Assembly: GCF_001742185.1 (NCBI RefSeq)
Contig: NZ_CP015750.1
Span: 1,860,001-1,924,000, forward strand
Reading direction: 5' to 3'
DNA length: 64,000 nucleotides
Origin: Pectobacterium wasabiae CFBP 3304
GTDB lineage: Bacteria; Pseudomonadota; Gammaproteobacteria; Enterobacterales; Enterobacteriaceae
Made by a program: the position numbers and the translations under genes. The notes beneath the pieces are model-generated. The model searched no databases. It saw nothing but the letters and a program-made list of their open reading frames with translations, and had not been told where the DNA came from. This document shows, piece after piece, positions 47,210 to 56,751 of the stretch (positions are counted from its first letter, which is position 1; each line of letters starts with the position of its first letter).

Positions 47210-48109
47210 TCAGCTTTTCAGTTTGGGATCGAGCGTATCACGCAGCGCATCCCCCAGCAGGTTAAACGCCAGCACGGTGAAGAAAATCGCCAGACCAGGG
47301 AACACGCTAACGTGCCACGCGCCTGCCATCATTAAGCTACGGCTCATCGCCAGAATATTGCCCCATTCCGGCACGTCCGGCTCTGGGCCAAGGCCGATGA
47401 AGCTCAGCCCCGCTGCGGTCAGGATGCTGGTGCCGATACGCATAGTGAAATAGACGATCACGTTAGGCAGCGTGCCGGGCAAGATGTGGCGCATGAGTAT
47501 GATGCGATCCGGCGCACCAGCACAGCGTACCGCTTCTACATAGGCCGCCTGTTTCAGCGATAGCGTGGAGGCGCGCACGATACGGGCGAAGACTGGCACG
47601 CTGAAGACTGCCACGGCGATAATCACGTTATTCAGGCCGGGGCCGAGGATCGCGACGACCGCAATCGCCAGCAGCATGCCGGGGAACGCAAATAGCACGT
47701 CGGAACCGCGCATGATCAGCGTATCCACCCAACGGCCGTAGTACCCTGCCAATAGGCCGAGCACGATGCCAGCTAGCATCCCCAGCGTGACGGAGAAAAT
47801 GCCGATGTATAACGAGATACGTGCGCCGTAGATGATACGGCTCATCACATCGCGCCCCAGATCGTCGGTGCCCATCCAGTGTGCTGCCGAAGGGGGGGAC
47901 GCCAGCTCTGCCCAGTCGGGCTCCATCGGGTTCCACGGCGCTAGCCAAGGGGCGAAAATGGCGACCAGCACCAGCAGCAGGACGAAGCCGCTGGAAACCA
48001 GCGCCATCGGGTTACGGATAAAGACCTGAACGAAATCGCGCCACGGCGAACGTATCGTTTCTTCATCAAGCGTGGCAACGGCCACGACGGGGTCGGAAGG
48101 GAGGTTCAT
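47210..48109 (-). CDS. gsiD: Peptide ABC transporter permease, GsiD-like
   Basis: Inner-membrane permease of 299 residues of the DppC/GsiD family. Six membrane segments; the LLAGYYGRWVDTLIMRGSDV-type loop and EAVRCAGAPDRIILMRHILP (the EAA coupling motif) are clear, and SFIGLGPEPDVPEWG is the typical C-terminal block. E. coli GsiD is close in length and blocks; the transported peptide (glutathione or another) is not settled by sequence. Confidence 0.85.
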   Translation of the reverse strand: MNLPSDPVVAVATLDEETIRSPWRDFVQVFIRNPMALVSSGFVLLLVLVAIFAPWLAPWNPMEPDWAELASPPSAAHWMGTDDLGRDVMSRIIYGARISLYIGIFSVTLGMLAGIVLGLLAGYYGRWVDTLIMRGSDVLFAFPGMLLAIAVVAILGPGLNNVIIAVAVFSVPVFARIVRASTLSLKQAAYVEAVRCAGAPDRIILMRHILPGTLPNVIVYFTMRIGTSILTAAGLSFIGLGPEPDVPEWGNILAMSRSLMMAGAWHVSVFPGLAIFFTVLAFNLLGDALRDTLDPKLKS

Positions 48110-48117
48110 CGTGTCTC

Positions 48118-49038
48118 CTAACGTAGGCGAATCGCCGGATTGACCACCGCGTACAGCAGGTCCACCAACAGATTAATGACAATAAATTCAAACACGAACA
48201 GCATCACGAGTGCCTGAATGACCGGCTGATCCTGCGTCTTGATTGACTCAATCAATAGCCAGCCCAGTCCCGGCCAGCTAAACACGCTTTCGACCACGAT
48301 GGAGCCACCGAGCAGGAAGCCGAATTGCAGCCCAAGCATGGTGATGACTGGGATCAATGCGTTACGCATCACATGCTTCCAGGTGACCAACCGATTGCGT
48401 AGTCCCTTGGAACGCGCGGTGCGCACGTAATCTTCCTGTGCGACTTCCAGAAACGCGGATCGGGTAAAGCGCGCCATCACAGCGGCTACTGATGCCCCGA
48501 GCGTCAGCGCCGGCAGAATGATATCGCTGGGCTGATTAAAGCCGCTGACGGAAAAGACGCCGAACGGCATGGCCACAAACTGAATCAGCAACAGGCCGAG
48601 CCAGAACGGCGGCATGGAAATCCCACCGACCGCGAAACTCATTAATGTCCAGTCCTGCCATTTCCCCCGCTTGAGCGCGGAAACCACGCCGATCAGCAGG
48701 CCAAGCAGCACCGACCAGACAAAACCCGCCAGCGCCAGCCACATGGTGGGCATAAAGCTCTTGCTGATGACGTCGATGACCGGCTGCTGCGTGCGGTATG
48801 TCACCCCCAGATCGCCGCTGAACAAGCCGCCGAGCCAGCGGACATACTGCTGTGGCAGCGGATCGTTCAACCCTAGCTGCTGACGGGCGGCTTCCACCGC
48901 CTCAATGGTCGCGTCAGCGCCAGCGTAAATACGTGCCGGGTCACCCGGCAGCAGTTTGATAAAACCGAACACTAACAGGGAGACCACCAGCAGAACCGGG
49001 ATCATTTCCAGCAAACGTCGGACGATATAAGCAAACAT
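48118..49038 (-). CDS. gsiC: Peptide ABC transporter permease, GsiC-like
   Basis: Partner permease of 306 residues of the DppB/GsiC family. It opens with the typical YIVRRLLEMIPVLLVVSLLV segment and LLPGDPARI, and has the coupling loop DYVRTARSKGLRNRLVTWKH followed by MRNALIPVITMLG. The start follows GGGAG and the gene is separated from gsiD by 8 bases. Confidence 0.86.
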   Translation of the reverse strand: MFAYIVRRLLEMIPVLLVVSLLVFGFIKLLPGDPARIYAGADATIEAVEAARQQLGLNDPLPQQYVRWLGGLFSGDLGVTYRTQQPVIDVISKSFMPTMWLALAGFVWSVLLGLLIGVVSALKRGKWQDWTLMSFAVGGISMPPFWLGLLLIQFVAMPFGVFSVSGFNQPSDIILPALTLGASVAAVMARFTRSAFLEVAQEDYVRTARSKGLRNRLVTWKHVMRNALIPVITMLGLQFGFLLGGSIVVESVFSWPGLGWLLIESIKTQDQPVIQALVMLFVFEFIVINLLVDLLYAVVNPAIRLR

Positions 49039-49056
49039 GGCGTTCTCCCTGACCGA

Positions 49057-50598
49057 TTACTTAAATTCAGCTTGATCGAAGATCAGTGAGCCATCAGCCA
49101 GCATGTACACGCCGTCGAGGTTCTTGGTTTTACCGACGATATTGTCCGGTGAACCCAGGAAGACCACAGGCGCATCCTGCCAAATCTGACGCTGGGCATC
49201 AGCATAAGCAGCGGCACGTTTGTCGGTATCGGCAGTCGCTAATCCAGCAGTAATTGCTTTATCCGTGACCGGATTGCTGTAGTAGGAGACGTTATAAGCA
49301 ACTGGAACCCAGGATTCAGTCGCAAACAGTGGACGTAGCGCCCAGTCGGCATCACCGGTAGATGGAGACCAACCGTTGTAGAACAGGTCAAATTCGGCCT
49401 CTTTCGGGTCTTTTACGCCAAACAGTTTGGCGTTACGCATCCCTGAATCCATCGGGGTGACGGTGACTTTGATGCCGACCTGCTCTAACTGCTGTTTGAA
49501 AAACTGTGCGCTGCGGATGTAGTCGGTGCGGTTCGTCGTCCACAGTTTCAAGCTCAGGCCGTTGGCGTAGCCCGCTTCTTTCAGCAGTGCCTTGGCTTTT
49601 TCTGGGTTATAGGTGTAGTTCGGCGAGGTCTGGCGTGCGAAGAACTGTACGTCCGGTGCCATCGCAGAGGAGGCAGGAACGCCCATGCCAGCAAAGCCCA
49701 CTTTCAGCCAGATGTCGCGGTTGATGGCGTAGTTGAGCGCCTGACGCACGCGGATATCGTTAAGTGGCGGACGCAGGTTATTCATCGCCAGCCAGAACTG
49801 ATAAATACTTGGGTCGCGCTGAATCGCCAGCTTGCTGTCGTTTTGTACGGTGCTAATCAGGTCAGAAGGCAACGGATAGATCGCATCGACCTGGCCAGAT
49901 TTCAGTGATGCTACGCGGGTGGAATCTTCCGGCGTAGGGTAGAAGGTGACGCTGTCGACTTTCGGCCAGCCTTTCTGCCAGTAGTTGTCGAATTTCACCA
50001 GCTTCACGTCTTTACCCTGCTGCCATTCGGTGAATTTGAATGGGCCAGTCCCGACTGGGTGTACGCGCAACTGTGCTTCATCTGGATATTTCTTCAGCGC
50101 TTCCGGGCTGTGCATCACGGCAGACGGGTGCGCCAGCGTGTTCACAAAGGCACCGAAGGATTTGTTCAGCTCGATTTTAACCTGCGTTGGCGACAGCACG
50201 GTGACAGTTTGCACCATGTTAAACAGGCTGTTGCGCTTTAAGCCCTTGCTCTGATCCGCCAGACGGTCGAGGTTGGCTTTAACGGCATCGGCGTTGAACG
50301 GTGCGCCGTCCTGGAAGGTGATGCCTTCGCGCAGCGTCACGACAAACTCGGTGGCGGTATCGTTGCTGGTATAGCCCGTCGCCAGACGTGGTACCAGCTT
50401 CATTTTATTATCGAACTGGAACAGACGCTCGAAGATGCCACTCTGAATGGAGTAGCTCAGCGTGTCTGAGGTGTCGTGCGGGTCAAGTCCGGTGATATCG
50501 GCATAAATGGAAATACGAAGGTCTTGCGCCTGGGCAACAGCCGCCAGACACAGTGAGAGCCCGAGGGCAACGGCAGAGCGGCGAACGAATGGCTTCAT
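49057..50598 (-). CDS. gsiB: Peptide ABC transporter, periplasmic binding protein, GsiB-like
   Basis: Periplasmic binding protein of 513 residues with a signal peptide (RRSAVALGLSLCLAAVAQA, cleavage near residue 24). Family-5 extracellular binding-protein blocks are present: VVTLREGITFQDGAPFNADA, VHPVGTGPFKFTEWQQG and VRQALNYAINRDIWLKVGFA. Length and blocks resemble E. coli GsiB (glutathione). The neighbouring peptidases suggest that this version may take other small peptides. The start follows AGGAGAG. Confidence 0.86.
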   Translation of the reverse strand: MKPFVRRSAVALGLSLCLAAVAQAQDLRISIYADITGLDPHDTSDTLSYSIQSGIFERLFQFDNKMKLVPRLATGYTSNDTATEFVVTLREGITFQDGAPFNADAVKANLDRLADQSKGLKRNSLFNMVQTVTVLSPTQVKIELNKSFGAFVNTLAHPSAVMHSPEALKKYPDEAQLRVHPVGTGPFKFTEWQQGKDVKLVKFDNYWQKGWPKVDSVTFYPTPEDSTRVASLKSGQVDAIYPLPSDLISTVQNDSKLAIQRDPSIYQFWLAMNNLRPPLNDIRVRQALNYAINRDIWLKVGFAGMGVPASSAMAPDVQFFARQTSPNYTYNPEKAKALLKEAGYANGLSLKLWTTNRTDYIRSAQFFKQQLEQVGIKVTVTPMDSGMRNAKLFGVKDPKEAEFDLFYNGWSPSTGDADWALRPLFATESWVPVAYNVSYYSNPVTDKAITAGLATADTDKRAAAYADAQRQIWQDAPVVFLGSPDNIVGKTKNLDGVYMLADGSLIFDQAEFK

Positions 50599-50699
50599 GG
50601 TTATCTCTCCTGGTCAGCAATGAACGTGTGTTGTGTTTTATTAATACGTTGTGTTTTATGGCTATTTTTTGTCGCTATTTTTTGTAACTACATCGTGTT

Positions 50700-52571
50700 T
50701 CAGGCCGCCGATTCGTTGTCGGCAACCCAGTGCTGCGGCGCAACCTCGCGGTAGCGCGTTTTGGCGACGACCTCACCTGCTTTACGCAAGGGGGAGGGGA
50801 TTTCGCTGTCGTCAAACTGGCGTGTACCACGACGGGTTGGGTCGGCAATCGGGACCGAGGCCAACAGGCGGCGGGTATACGGATGTTGTGGATCGTTAAA
50901 TACCGACTGGCGCGGGCCGATCTCCACAATTTGGCCGAGGTACATCACCGCGACGCGGTTGGCGATGCGTTCGACCACCGCCATATCGTGTGAGATGAAA
51001 ATCCACGACACGCCGGTTTTCTTCTGGAGATCCATCATCAGGTTGACAACCTGCGCCTGAATTGACACATCGAGCGCCGAAACGGCTTCATCAGCGATGA
51101 TGACCTGCGGCTGTAGCGCCATCGCGCGGGCAATCGCGATACGCTGGCGCTGTCCGCCGGAAAATTCGTGTGGATAGCGGCGAGCGTGCTCAGGCAGCAG
51201 ACCGACGCTTTTGAGCAGCGCCTGCACCTGCGGCGTCGCCTCTTCCAGCGATTTCACCAACCCGTGCAGCAGCAGCGGTTCGGCGATGGTGAAACCGACC
51301 GTCAGGCGCGGGTTGAGCGAGGCATACGGGTCTTGAAACACCATCTGCATTTCCCGGCGTAGCGGCTGGAAATCACGCTCTTTCATCTGAGAAATTTCGT
51401 TGCCCTGAAAATGAATGCTCTCGGCTTTGCTCTGTACCAGACGCAGCAAGGCACGTCCGGTGGTGGATTTGCCACAGCCACTTTCGCCGACGATCGCCAG
51501 CGTTTCGCCCGGCCAGACGTTGAAATCGATCTGCTCTACCGCGTGAACGTGGTGGGTCACCTTAGATAATATCCCGCTGCGTATCGGGTAATAGACGCGC
51601 AGCCCGCGAATATCTAACAGCGGCTCGGCATCATAGCGGGCGGTGACCTGTTCAATATTGTCTGGGTCGGCGGCCTGCCCCAACAGTGGGAAGCGTTTCG
51701 GCCACAGGCTCTCGCGCATGTCGCCCAGTTTGGGTACGGCGGCCAGCAGCGATTGGGTGTATGGGTGCTGCGGTGCAGCGAAAATCTGTTCGACAGTGCC
51801 TTGCTCTACGATTTCGCCACGATACATCACCACGACGCGGTCAGCGATTTCTGCGACTACGCCCATATCGTGGGTAATAAACAGTACTGCCATGTCGCTC
51901 TGTTGTTGCAGGTCGCGCAGGATTTGCAGAATGCGTGCCTGCACGGTGACATCCAATGCGGTGGTCGGTTCATCAGCTATCAACAGTTGCGGATCGCAGG
52001 CCAGCGCCTGTGCAATCATCACGCGCTGGCGCATCCCGCCGGACAGCGAGTGCGGGTAGCTTTTCATCACGCGATCGACGTCTGCAATGCGCACTTTACG
52101 CAGCAGTTCACGGGCTTTTTTGTCTGCACTGGCGGCATCGCAAATTTTGTGATCAAGCAGGGCTTCGGTGAGCTGGTCGCCGACTTTCAGTACCGGATTC
52201 AGTGAGGTCATCGGTTCCTGAAAAATCATGGCGAGATCGCGGCCACGCAGCTTACGGCGCGCTTCTGCTTTCATGCTTAACAGGTCATGCTGTTGGCCGT
52301 CGTGTGCGGTAAAACGGATTGCACCGCGCTCGATGTTGGCAGAATCGGCTAGCAATCCCATCACAGTGAGTGATGTCACGGACTTGCCTGAACCACTTTC
52401 ACCCACCACGGCGACCACTTCACCTTTATTGACGGTAAAGGAAATGCCTTTTAATGCCTGATGCGTGCCGGAACGGCCGCTAAAGCTAACGTTCAGATCG
52501 TCGATTTCCAGTACAGGCCTGGGGGCGTTACCGGGTGCTGTGGCGGCACCCGCGTGCATGATATCCGTCAT
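50700..52571 (-). CDS. gsiA: Peptide ABC transporter, double ATP-binding protein, GsiA-like
   Basis: Cytoplasmic ATPase with two full cassettes, 623 residues as in E. coli GsiA. First: GESGSGKSV, SLSGGMRQRVMIAQALA and LIADEPTTALDV; second: GESGCGKSTTGR, FSGGQRQRIAIARAMAL and IIADEAVSALDVS. The Ala in DEAVSALD replaces the usual Pro. The start at 52571 follows GGAGTGACC; an ATG at 52619 overlapping the epimerase stop is a longer alternative. Confidence 0.88.
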   Translation of the reverse strand: MTDIMHAGAATAPGNAPRPVLEIDDLNVSFSGRSGTHQALKGISFTVNKGEVVAVVGESGSGKSVTSLTVMGLLADSANIERGAIRFTAHDGQQHDLLSMKAEARRKLRGRDLAMIFQEPMTSLNPVLKVGDQLTEALLDHKICDAASADKKARELLRKVRIADVDRVMKSYPHSLSGGMRQRVMIAQALACDPQLLIADEPTTALDVTVQARILQILRDLQQQSDMAVLFITHDMGVVAEIADRVVVMYRGEIVEQGTVEQIFAAPQHPYTQSLLAAVPKLGDMRESLWPKRFPLLGQAADPDNIEQVTARYDAEPLLDIRGLRVYYPIRSGILSKVTHHVHAVEQIDFNVWPGETLAIVGESGCGKSTTGRALLRLVQSKAESIHFQGNEISQMKERDFQPLRREMQMVFQDPYASLNPRLTVGFTIAEPLLLHGLVKSLEEATPQVQALLKSVGLLPEHARRYPHEFSGGQRQRIAIARAMALQPQVIIADEAVSALDVSIQAQVVNLMMDLQKKTGVSWIFISHDMAVVERIANRVAVMYLGQIVEIGPRQSVFNDPQHPYTRRLLASVPIADPTRRGTRQFDDSEIPSPLRKAGEVVAKTRYREVAPQHWVADNESAA

Positions 52572-52615
52572 GGTCACTCCGGTTGAGGGTTTTAGGGTTG
52601 CTTTAGTTGAGAGCG

Positions 52616-53584
52616 TCATAGCCAGATTCGGCCAAGGTTATAGGTCAGATAAGGTGAGCTATCGGCAGCCAGCCAGATTGGGCCATCGAGATCGACATGG
52701 TCGGCGTCCGCCGCGATCGGCAGCGCGGCTTCCATTGCCATTGACGAGCCCAACATGCAGCCGACCATAATGCGCAGGCCGTGGAATCTTGCTTCGCGTA
52801 CCATCGCCAGCGCCTCAGTCAGTCCGCCACACTTGTCCAGCTTGATGTTGATCATGTCATAACGACGGCGCAGCCCGACGATGTCACCGCTGTGGCGGCA
52901 GCTTTCATCCGCGCAGATGGGAATCGGATGGGCAAAGCGCTGTAAATCGTCGTCCTTGCCGACAGGAAGCGGTTGTTCGATCATCGCAACCTGATAAGGC
53001 AGCAGAGCCTTGGATAGGCTGTGTAAATCCAGCCCGCTCCAGCTTGCTCTCGCGTCAATAATCAATCTGGCATCAGGCGCGGCGGCACGAATGGCTGCAA
53101 CCCGCTCCAGAATCAGCTCACGATCCAACTTGATTTTCAGCAGCAGTGCGCCGTGGGAAATAGCATTTGAGGCCGCGGCGGCCATTCTTTCCACGCTGTC
53201 GAGCGCCAACGTTTGCGCACAGACCACGGATGCGGGTGGACGAATGTCGAGGTGTTGCCACAGCGTCTGTTTTTTCAATGCGGTGTTGAGCCGCCACAGC
53301 GCACAGTCCAGTGCATTTCTGGCCGCGCCTGCCGATAACGCCTGCTGGAGTTGTTCAATGGTGAGGCCGTTTTCTATCGCCTCACGGATCGCAGAAAGTT
53401 GGTGGCATACGCTGTCGGCAGACTCGCCATAATAGGCGGCAGGCGTGCATTCGCCTTGTCCAATAAATCCTTTTTCTTCCAGCGAGACGCGGATAACGCT
53501 GACTACATGACGCGTGCCGTTATCGGCCGTGATGGGACGGGCCAGTGGCAGATTGACGGTTTCAATGTGCATATGCCGCATCAT
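52616..53584 (-). CDS. Dipeptide epimerase (L-Ala-D/L-Glu epimerase-like)
   Basis: Enolase-superfamily protein of 322 residues. The catalytic Lys pair is Lys150/Lys152 (LLLKIKLD), the metal ligands are Asp177 (IIDARASW), Glu203 (IEQPLP) and Asp226 (ICADES), and the opposing Lys is in NIKLDKCGG. Relatives (E. coli YcjG/DgcA) epimerise L-Ala-D-Glu from murein. It is the first gene of the transport operon, so the operon may serve recycling of murein or other dipeptides. The usual DAN triplet reads DAR here. Confidence 0.85.
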   Translation of the reverse strand: MMRHMHIETVNLPLARPITADNGTRHVVSVIRVSLEEKGFIGQGECTPAAYYGESADSVCHQLSAIREAIENGLTIEQLQQALSAGAARNALDCALWRLNTALKKQTLWQHLDIRPPASVVCAQTLALDSVERMAAAASNAISHGALLLKIKLDRELILERVAAIRAAAPDARLIIDARASWSGLDLHSLSKALLPYQVAMIEQPLPVGKDDDLQRFAHPIPICADESCRHSGDIVGLRRRYDMINIKLDKCGGLTEALAMVREARFHGLRIMVGCMLGSSMAMEAALPIAADADHVDLDGPIWLAADSSPYLTYNLGRIWL

Positions 53585-53665
53585 GATTTTTTCTCATTCA
53601 CGCTCAAGGGATGAACGGACTATTTCATGATGCATCATCACTGACGAATACTTGTTTATGAGTAG

Positions 53666-53686
53666 GGTATAACCTCAGGTTATACC
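53666..53686. promoter_or_regulatory. 21-bp perfect palindrome upstream of the peptide operon
   Basis: GGTATAACCT and AGGTTATACC flank a single central C. It lies in the 115 bases between the dipeptide epimerase start (minus) and a truncated plus-strand gene at 53700, so it can control both. It looks like an operator of a dimeric regulator. Confidence 0.7.
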
Positions 53687-53699
53687 ATAAGGATAAGGT

Positions 53700-53948
53700 A
53701 TGACTGATGAAGAATTAACCGCTAATCTTGCAAATTTATCGGTGCTGGCGCAGGGTAAGATTAGGCAGCGCGTCACGAAAACCGTATATACTCGTCATAC
53801 TTCAAGCTGCATGTGCGTTGGCTTCTCTTACTCACCCCAGTCACTTACTCATGTAAGCTCCTGGGGACTCGTGCGATTGCCATCTTCCTGCAACTCGAAT
53901 TATTTAGTGTATAATGCGCGCCAGTTTTCATTGACCCACCGGAGATGA
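53700..53948 (+). pseudogene. Truncated short gene fused to an ERIC element
   Basis: An ATG at 53700 after ATAAGG starts a frame MTDEELTANLANLSVLAQGK, about 28 residues that look natural, then runs straight into the ERIC at 53787 and finishes in it after 82 codons. The ERIC-coded part is Ser/Cys-rich and unlike any family. The start beside a palindromic operator suggests an ancient autoregulated regulator gene whose 3' part was lost when the ERIC came in. Function not recognised. Confidence 0.5.
53787..53913. repeat. ERIC element, 127 bp
   Basis: Complete ERIC with ends TATACTCGTCATACTTCAAG and TCGAATTATTTAGTGTATA and the central CACCCCAGTCACTTACTCAT/GTAAGCTCCTGGGG hairpin. Exactly 127 bp by count. 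It ends 38 bases before the rph start, so its right end may be part of the rph promoter. Confidence 0.95.
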
Positions 53949-53951
53949 GCC

Positions 53952-54668
53952 ATGCGCCCAACAGGCCGAAGTGCACAGCAAGTACGCCCCCTTACATTCA
54001 CCCGTCATTACACGAAACACGCCGAAGGTTCCGTTTTGGTCGAGTTTGGCGACACCAAAGTGTTATGCAATGCCACGGTAGAAGAGGGTGTTCCGCGCTT
54101 TCTGAAAGGTCAGGGCCAAGGATGGGTCACTGCCGAATACGGTATGCTGCCACGTGCTACGCACAGCCGTAACGCACGTGAAGCCGCTAAAGGCAAGCAG
54201 GGTGGGCGGACGCTGGAAATTCAGCGCCTGATCGCACGTTCCCTGCGTGCGGCTATCGACCTGAAAGTGCTCGGTGAATACACCATTACGCTCGACTGTG
54301 ATGTGTTGCAAGCGGATGGCGGCACACGTACGGCGTCTATCACCGGTGCTTGTGTGGCGTTGGCTGATGCGTTGAACCAGATGGTCGCCAACGGCAAGCT
54401 GAAAAAGAACCCGATGAAAGGCATGGTCGCAGCAGTTTCCGTCGGCATCGTTAACGGCGAAGCGCTGTGCGATTTGGAATACGTGGAAGATTCTGCTGCC
54501 GAAACCGATATGAATGTGGTCATGACTGAAGATGGCCGTATGGTTGAAGTGCAGGGAACGGCCGAAGGCGAGCCGTTCAGCCACGAAGAATTACTTACCC
54601 TGCTGGCACTAGCCCGAGGGGGAATCGATACCATCGTTCAGGCGCAGAAAGCTGCCTTAATCGATTGA
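53952..54668 (+). CDS. rph: Ribonuclease PH
   Basis: Phosphorolytic 3'-exonuclease that trims tRNA precursors, 238 residues. Blocks: [60 protein letters not shown] with the RNA/phosphate-site Arg residues, and [20 protein letters not shown]. The protein is full length, without the rph-1 frameshift of E. coli K-12. It starts after GGAGATGAGCC and is followed by the pyrE attenuator. Confidence 0.97.
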   Translation: MRPTGRSAQQVRPLTFTRHYTKHAEGSVLVEFGDTKVLCNATVEEGVPRFLKGQGQGWVTAEYGMLPRATHSRNAREAAKGKQGGRTLEIQRLIARSLRAAIDLKVLGEYTITLDCDVLQADGGTRTASITGACVALADALNQMVANGKLKKNPMKGMVAAVSVGIVNGEALCDLEYVEDSAAETDMNVVMTEDGRMVEVQGTAEGEPFSHEELLTLLALARGGIDTIVQAQKAALID

Positions 54669-54673
54669 TTTTT

Positions 54674-54824
<151 letters not shown>

Positions 54825-54874
54825 TATAAATTACTCAATAACATGATTAATCCGTAAGACGAGGAGATGCAGTA

Positions 54875-55516
54875 ATGAAAGCCTACCAGCGCCAGTTTAT
54901 TGAGTTTGCACTCAGCAAGCAGGTATTGAAGTTCGGCGAGTTTACGCTGAAATCCGGGCGTATCAGTCCCTATTTCTTTAACGCCGGGCTGTTTAATACC
55001 GGGCGCGATTTGGCCTTACTGGGGCGTTTTTATGCCGAAGCTTTGGTTGATTCTGGTGTGGAGTTCGATCTGCTGTTCGGGCCGGCTTACAAAGGTATTC
55101 CTATTGCCACCACCGCAGCGGTAGCGCTGGCAGAACACCACGATCGCGACCTGCCTTACTGCTTTAATCGCAAAGAAGCCAAAGACCACGGTGAGGGCGG
55201 CAGCCTGGTCGGTAGCCCGTTGCAGGGGCGCGTGATGTTGGTGGATGACGTGATTACAGCAGGTACAGCGATTCGTGAATCGATGGAAATCATCGGTGCG
55301 CACGGTGCGACGCTGGCGGGTGTGATGATTGCGCTGGATCGTCAGGAGCGCGGTCGTGCCGATCTGTCTGCGATTCAGGAAGTTGAGCGTGACTATCAGT
55401 GCAAGGTGATTTCGATTATTACGCTGACGGATTTGATCACCTATCTGGCAGAAAAACCAGAGATGGCGGCGCATCTGGATGCGGTGAAAGCTTATCGTGA
55501 GCAGTACGGAATTTAA
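54875..55516 (+). CDS. pyrE: Orotate phosphoribosyltransferase
   Basis: Forms orotidine-5'-phosphate from orotate and PRPP in pyrimidine synthesis. 213 residues with [18 protein letters not shown], the [11 protein letters not shown] loop, [15 protein letters not shown] catalytic loop and the PRPP motif [16 protein letters not shown]. The start follows GGAG at 54862. Expression should depend on the rph attenuator. Confidence 0.97.
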   Translation: MKAYQRQFIEFALSKQVLKFGEFTLKSGRISPYFFNAGLFNTGRDLALLGRFYAEALVDSGVEFDLLFGPAYKGIPIATTAAVALAEHHDRDLPYCFNRKEAKDHGEGGSLVGSPLQGRVMLVDDVITAGTAIRESMEIIGAHGATLAGVMIALDRQERGRADLSAIQEVERDYQCKVISIITLTDLITYLAEKPEMAAHLDAVKAYREQYGI

Positions 55517-55532
55517 TGTTGTGAGTCAGGAG

Positions 55533-55560
55533 CCCGCCAGAGATGTCTGGCGGGTTCTTA
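55533..55560. terminator. Bidirectional terminator between pyrE and slmA
   Basis: CCCGCCAGA pairs with TCTGGCGGG (9 bp, loop GATG), followed by TTCTTAAT. It lies between two convergent stops. Confidence 0.8.
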
Positions 55561-55570
55561 ATCGCGGCGT

Positions 55571-56167
55571 TTAGTTCAATTGTGCGGCTAACAGCGGCCA
55601 GCGAGTATCGAATTCCTGCGTCGGACGATAGCGGAATTCAGAGCGAATAAAGCGCGACAGCATCCCTTCGCAAAACGCTAATAGCTGGCTAGCCAGCAGC
55701 GTTTCATCATGTTGGAAACCTTTGCCATCGCGTAGCTTATGTTCGCGCAATACCTGACGCAACTGCGATTCAATACGTTCAAACAGTTGGTTAATGCGCC
55801 CCTGTAAGCGATCCTGCTCAAACATCAGCGCGTGACCTGTCATGATACGAGTCAGACCAGGATTCCGTTCCGCAAACCCTAAAATCAGCAGCAAAATCAG
55901 ACGAAGACGATTAAACGTTTCTTTTTCGTCTTGCAGAATCAGGTTAATGCGGGTGGTCAGGCTATCCTCAATAAATTCAATCAGGCTATCAAACATCCGC
56001 GTTTTACTGGGGAAATGCCGGTAGAGCGCCGCTTCGGACACGCCAACGTTCGCAGCCAGTTTTGCCGTGGTGATGCGTTGGCTACCGTCGCTGGATTCCA
56101 GCATTTGCGCCAGCGCCTGCAAAATTTCCTCGCGGCGATTCCTTTTCGTATTTTCTTTTTCTGCCAT
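55571..56167 (-). CDS. slmA: Nucleoid occlusion factor SlmA
   Basis: TetR-fold DNA-binding protein that blocks FtsZ ring formation over the nucleoid. 198 residues: [16 protein letters not shown], the helix-turn-helix [20 protein letters not shown] followed by [17 protein letters not shown], and [19 protein letters not shown] at the end, matching E. coli SlmA. Start at 56167 by homology (MAEKENTKR). It is in the conserved pyrE-slmA-dut order. Confidence 0.96.
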
Positions 56168-56292
56168 GTCTGAAAAGACCCTTGCTAAATATTTGACTGA
56201 CAAGCACCCAGTAGCGCCACAGTCGCCATTTCCTTTTGGATAGGCGCTGTGGCTTATATGAATTTTTTACACTATGGGGTGGCTAGAGCGCG

Positions 56293-56751
56293 TTAGCTAC
56301 GGCCGGAGTGGCCGAAGCCGCCTTCTCCACGTTCGCTGCCGACGAAATCTTCGACCAGATTGAATTCAGCCTGAACGACGGGCACAAAAACCATCTGCGC
56401 GATGCGCTCGCCCGGTTCAACCGTAAACGATTGTTGACCCCGGTTCCAGACGGAAACCATCAGTTGTCCCTGATAGTCTGAATCGATCAGACCAACCAGA
56501 TTCCCTAGCACTACGCCGTGCTTATGGCCCAGCCCGGAGCGAGGTAGGATAACGGCTGCCAACCCGGTATCGGCAATGTGAATCGCCAGCCCGGTTGGAA
56601 TCAGAGTGGTTTCTCCGGCTTTGAGTTCAATCGCTTGATCCAGACAGGCACGCAGATCGAGCCCGGCAGAACCCGGTGTGGCATAGGTTGGTAACGGAAA
56701 TTGCTGCCCAACGCGTGGGTCAACAATCTTAACGTCGATTTTTTTCATCAT
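56293..56751 (-). CDS. dut: dUTP diphosphatase
   Basis: Splits dUTP to dUMP and diphosphate, keeping uracil out of DNA and feeding dTMP synthesis. At 152 residues the five trimeric-dUTPase motifs are visible: [53 protein letters not shown] and the C-terminal [12 protein letters not shown] arm. It overlaps the coaBC 3' end by 23 bases. Confidence 0.97.
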   Translation of the reverse strand: MMKKIDVKIVDPRVGQQFPLPTYATPGSAGLDLRACLDQAIELKAGETTLIPTGLAIHIADTGLAAVILPRSGLGHKHGVVLGNLVGLIDSDYQGQLMVSVWNRGQQSFTVEPGERIAQMVFVPVVQAEFNLVEDFVGSERGEGGFGHSGRS

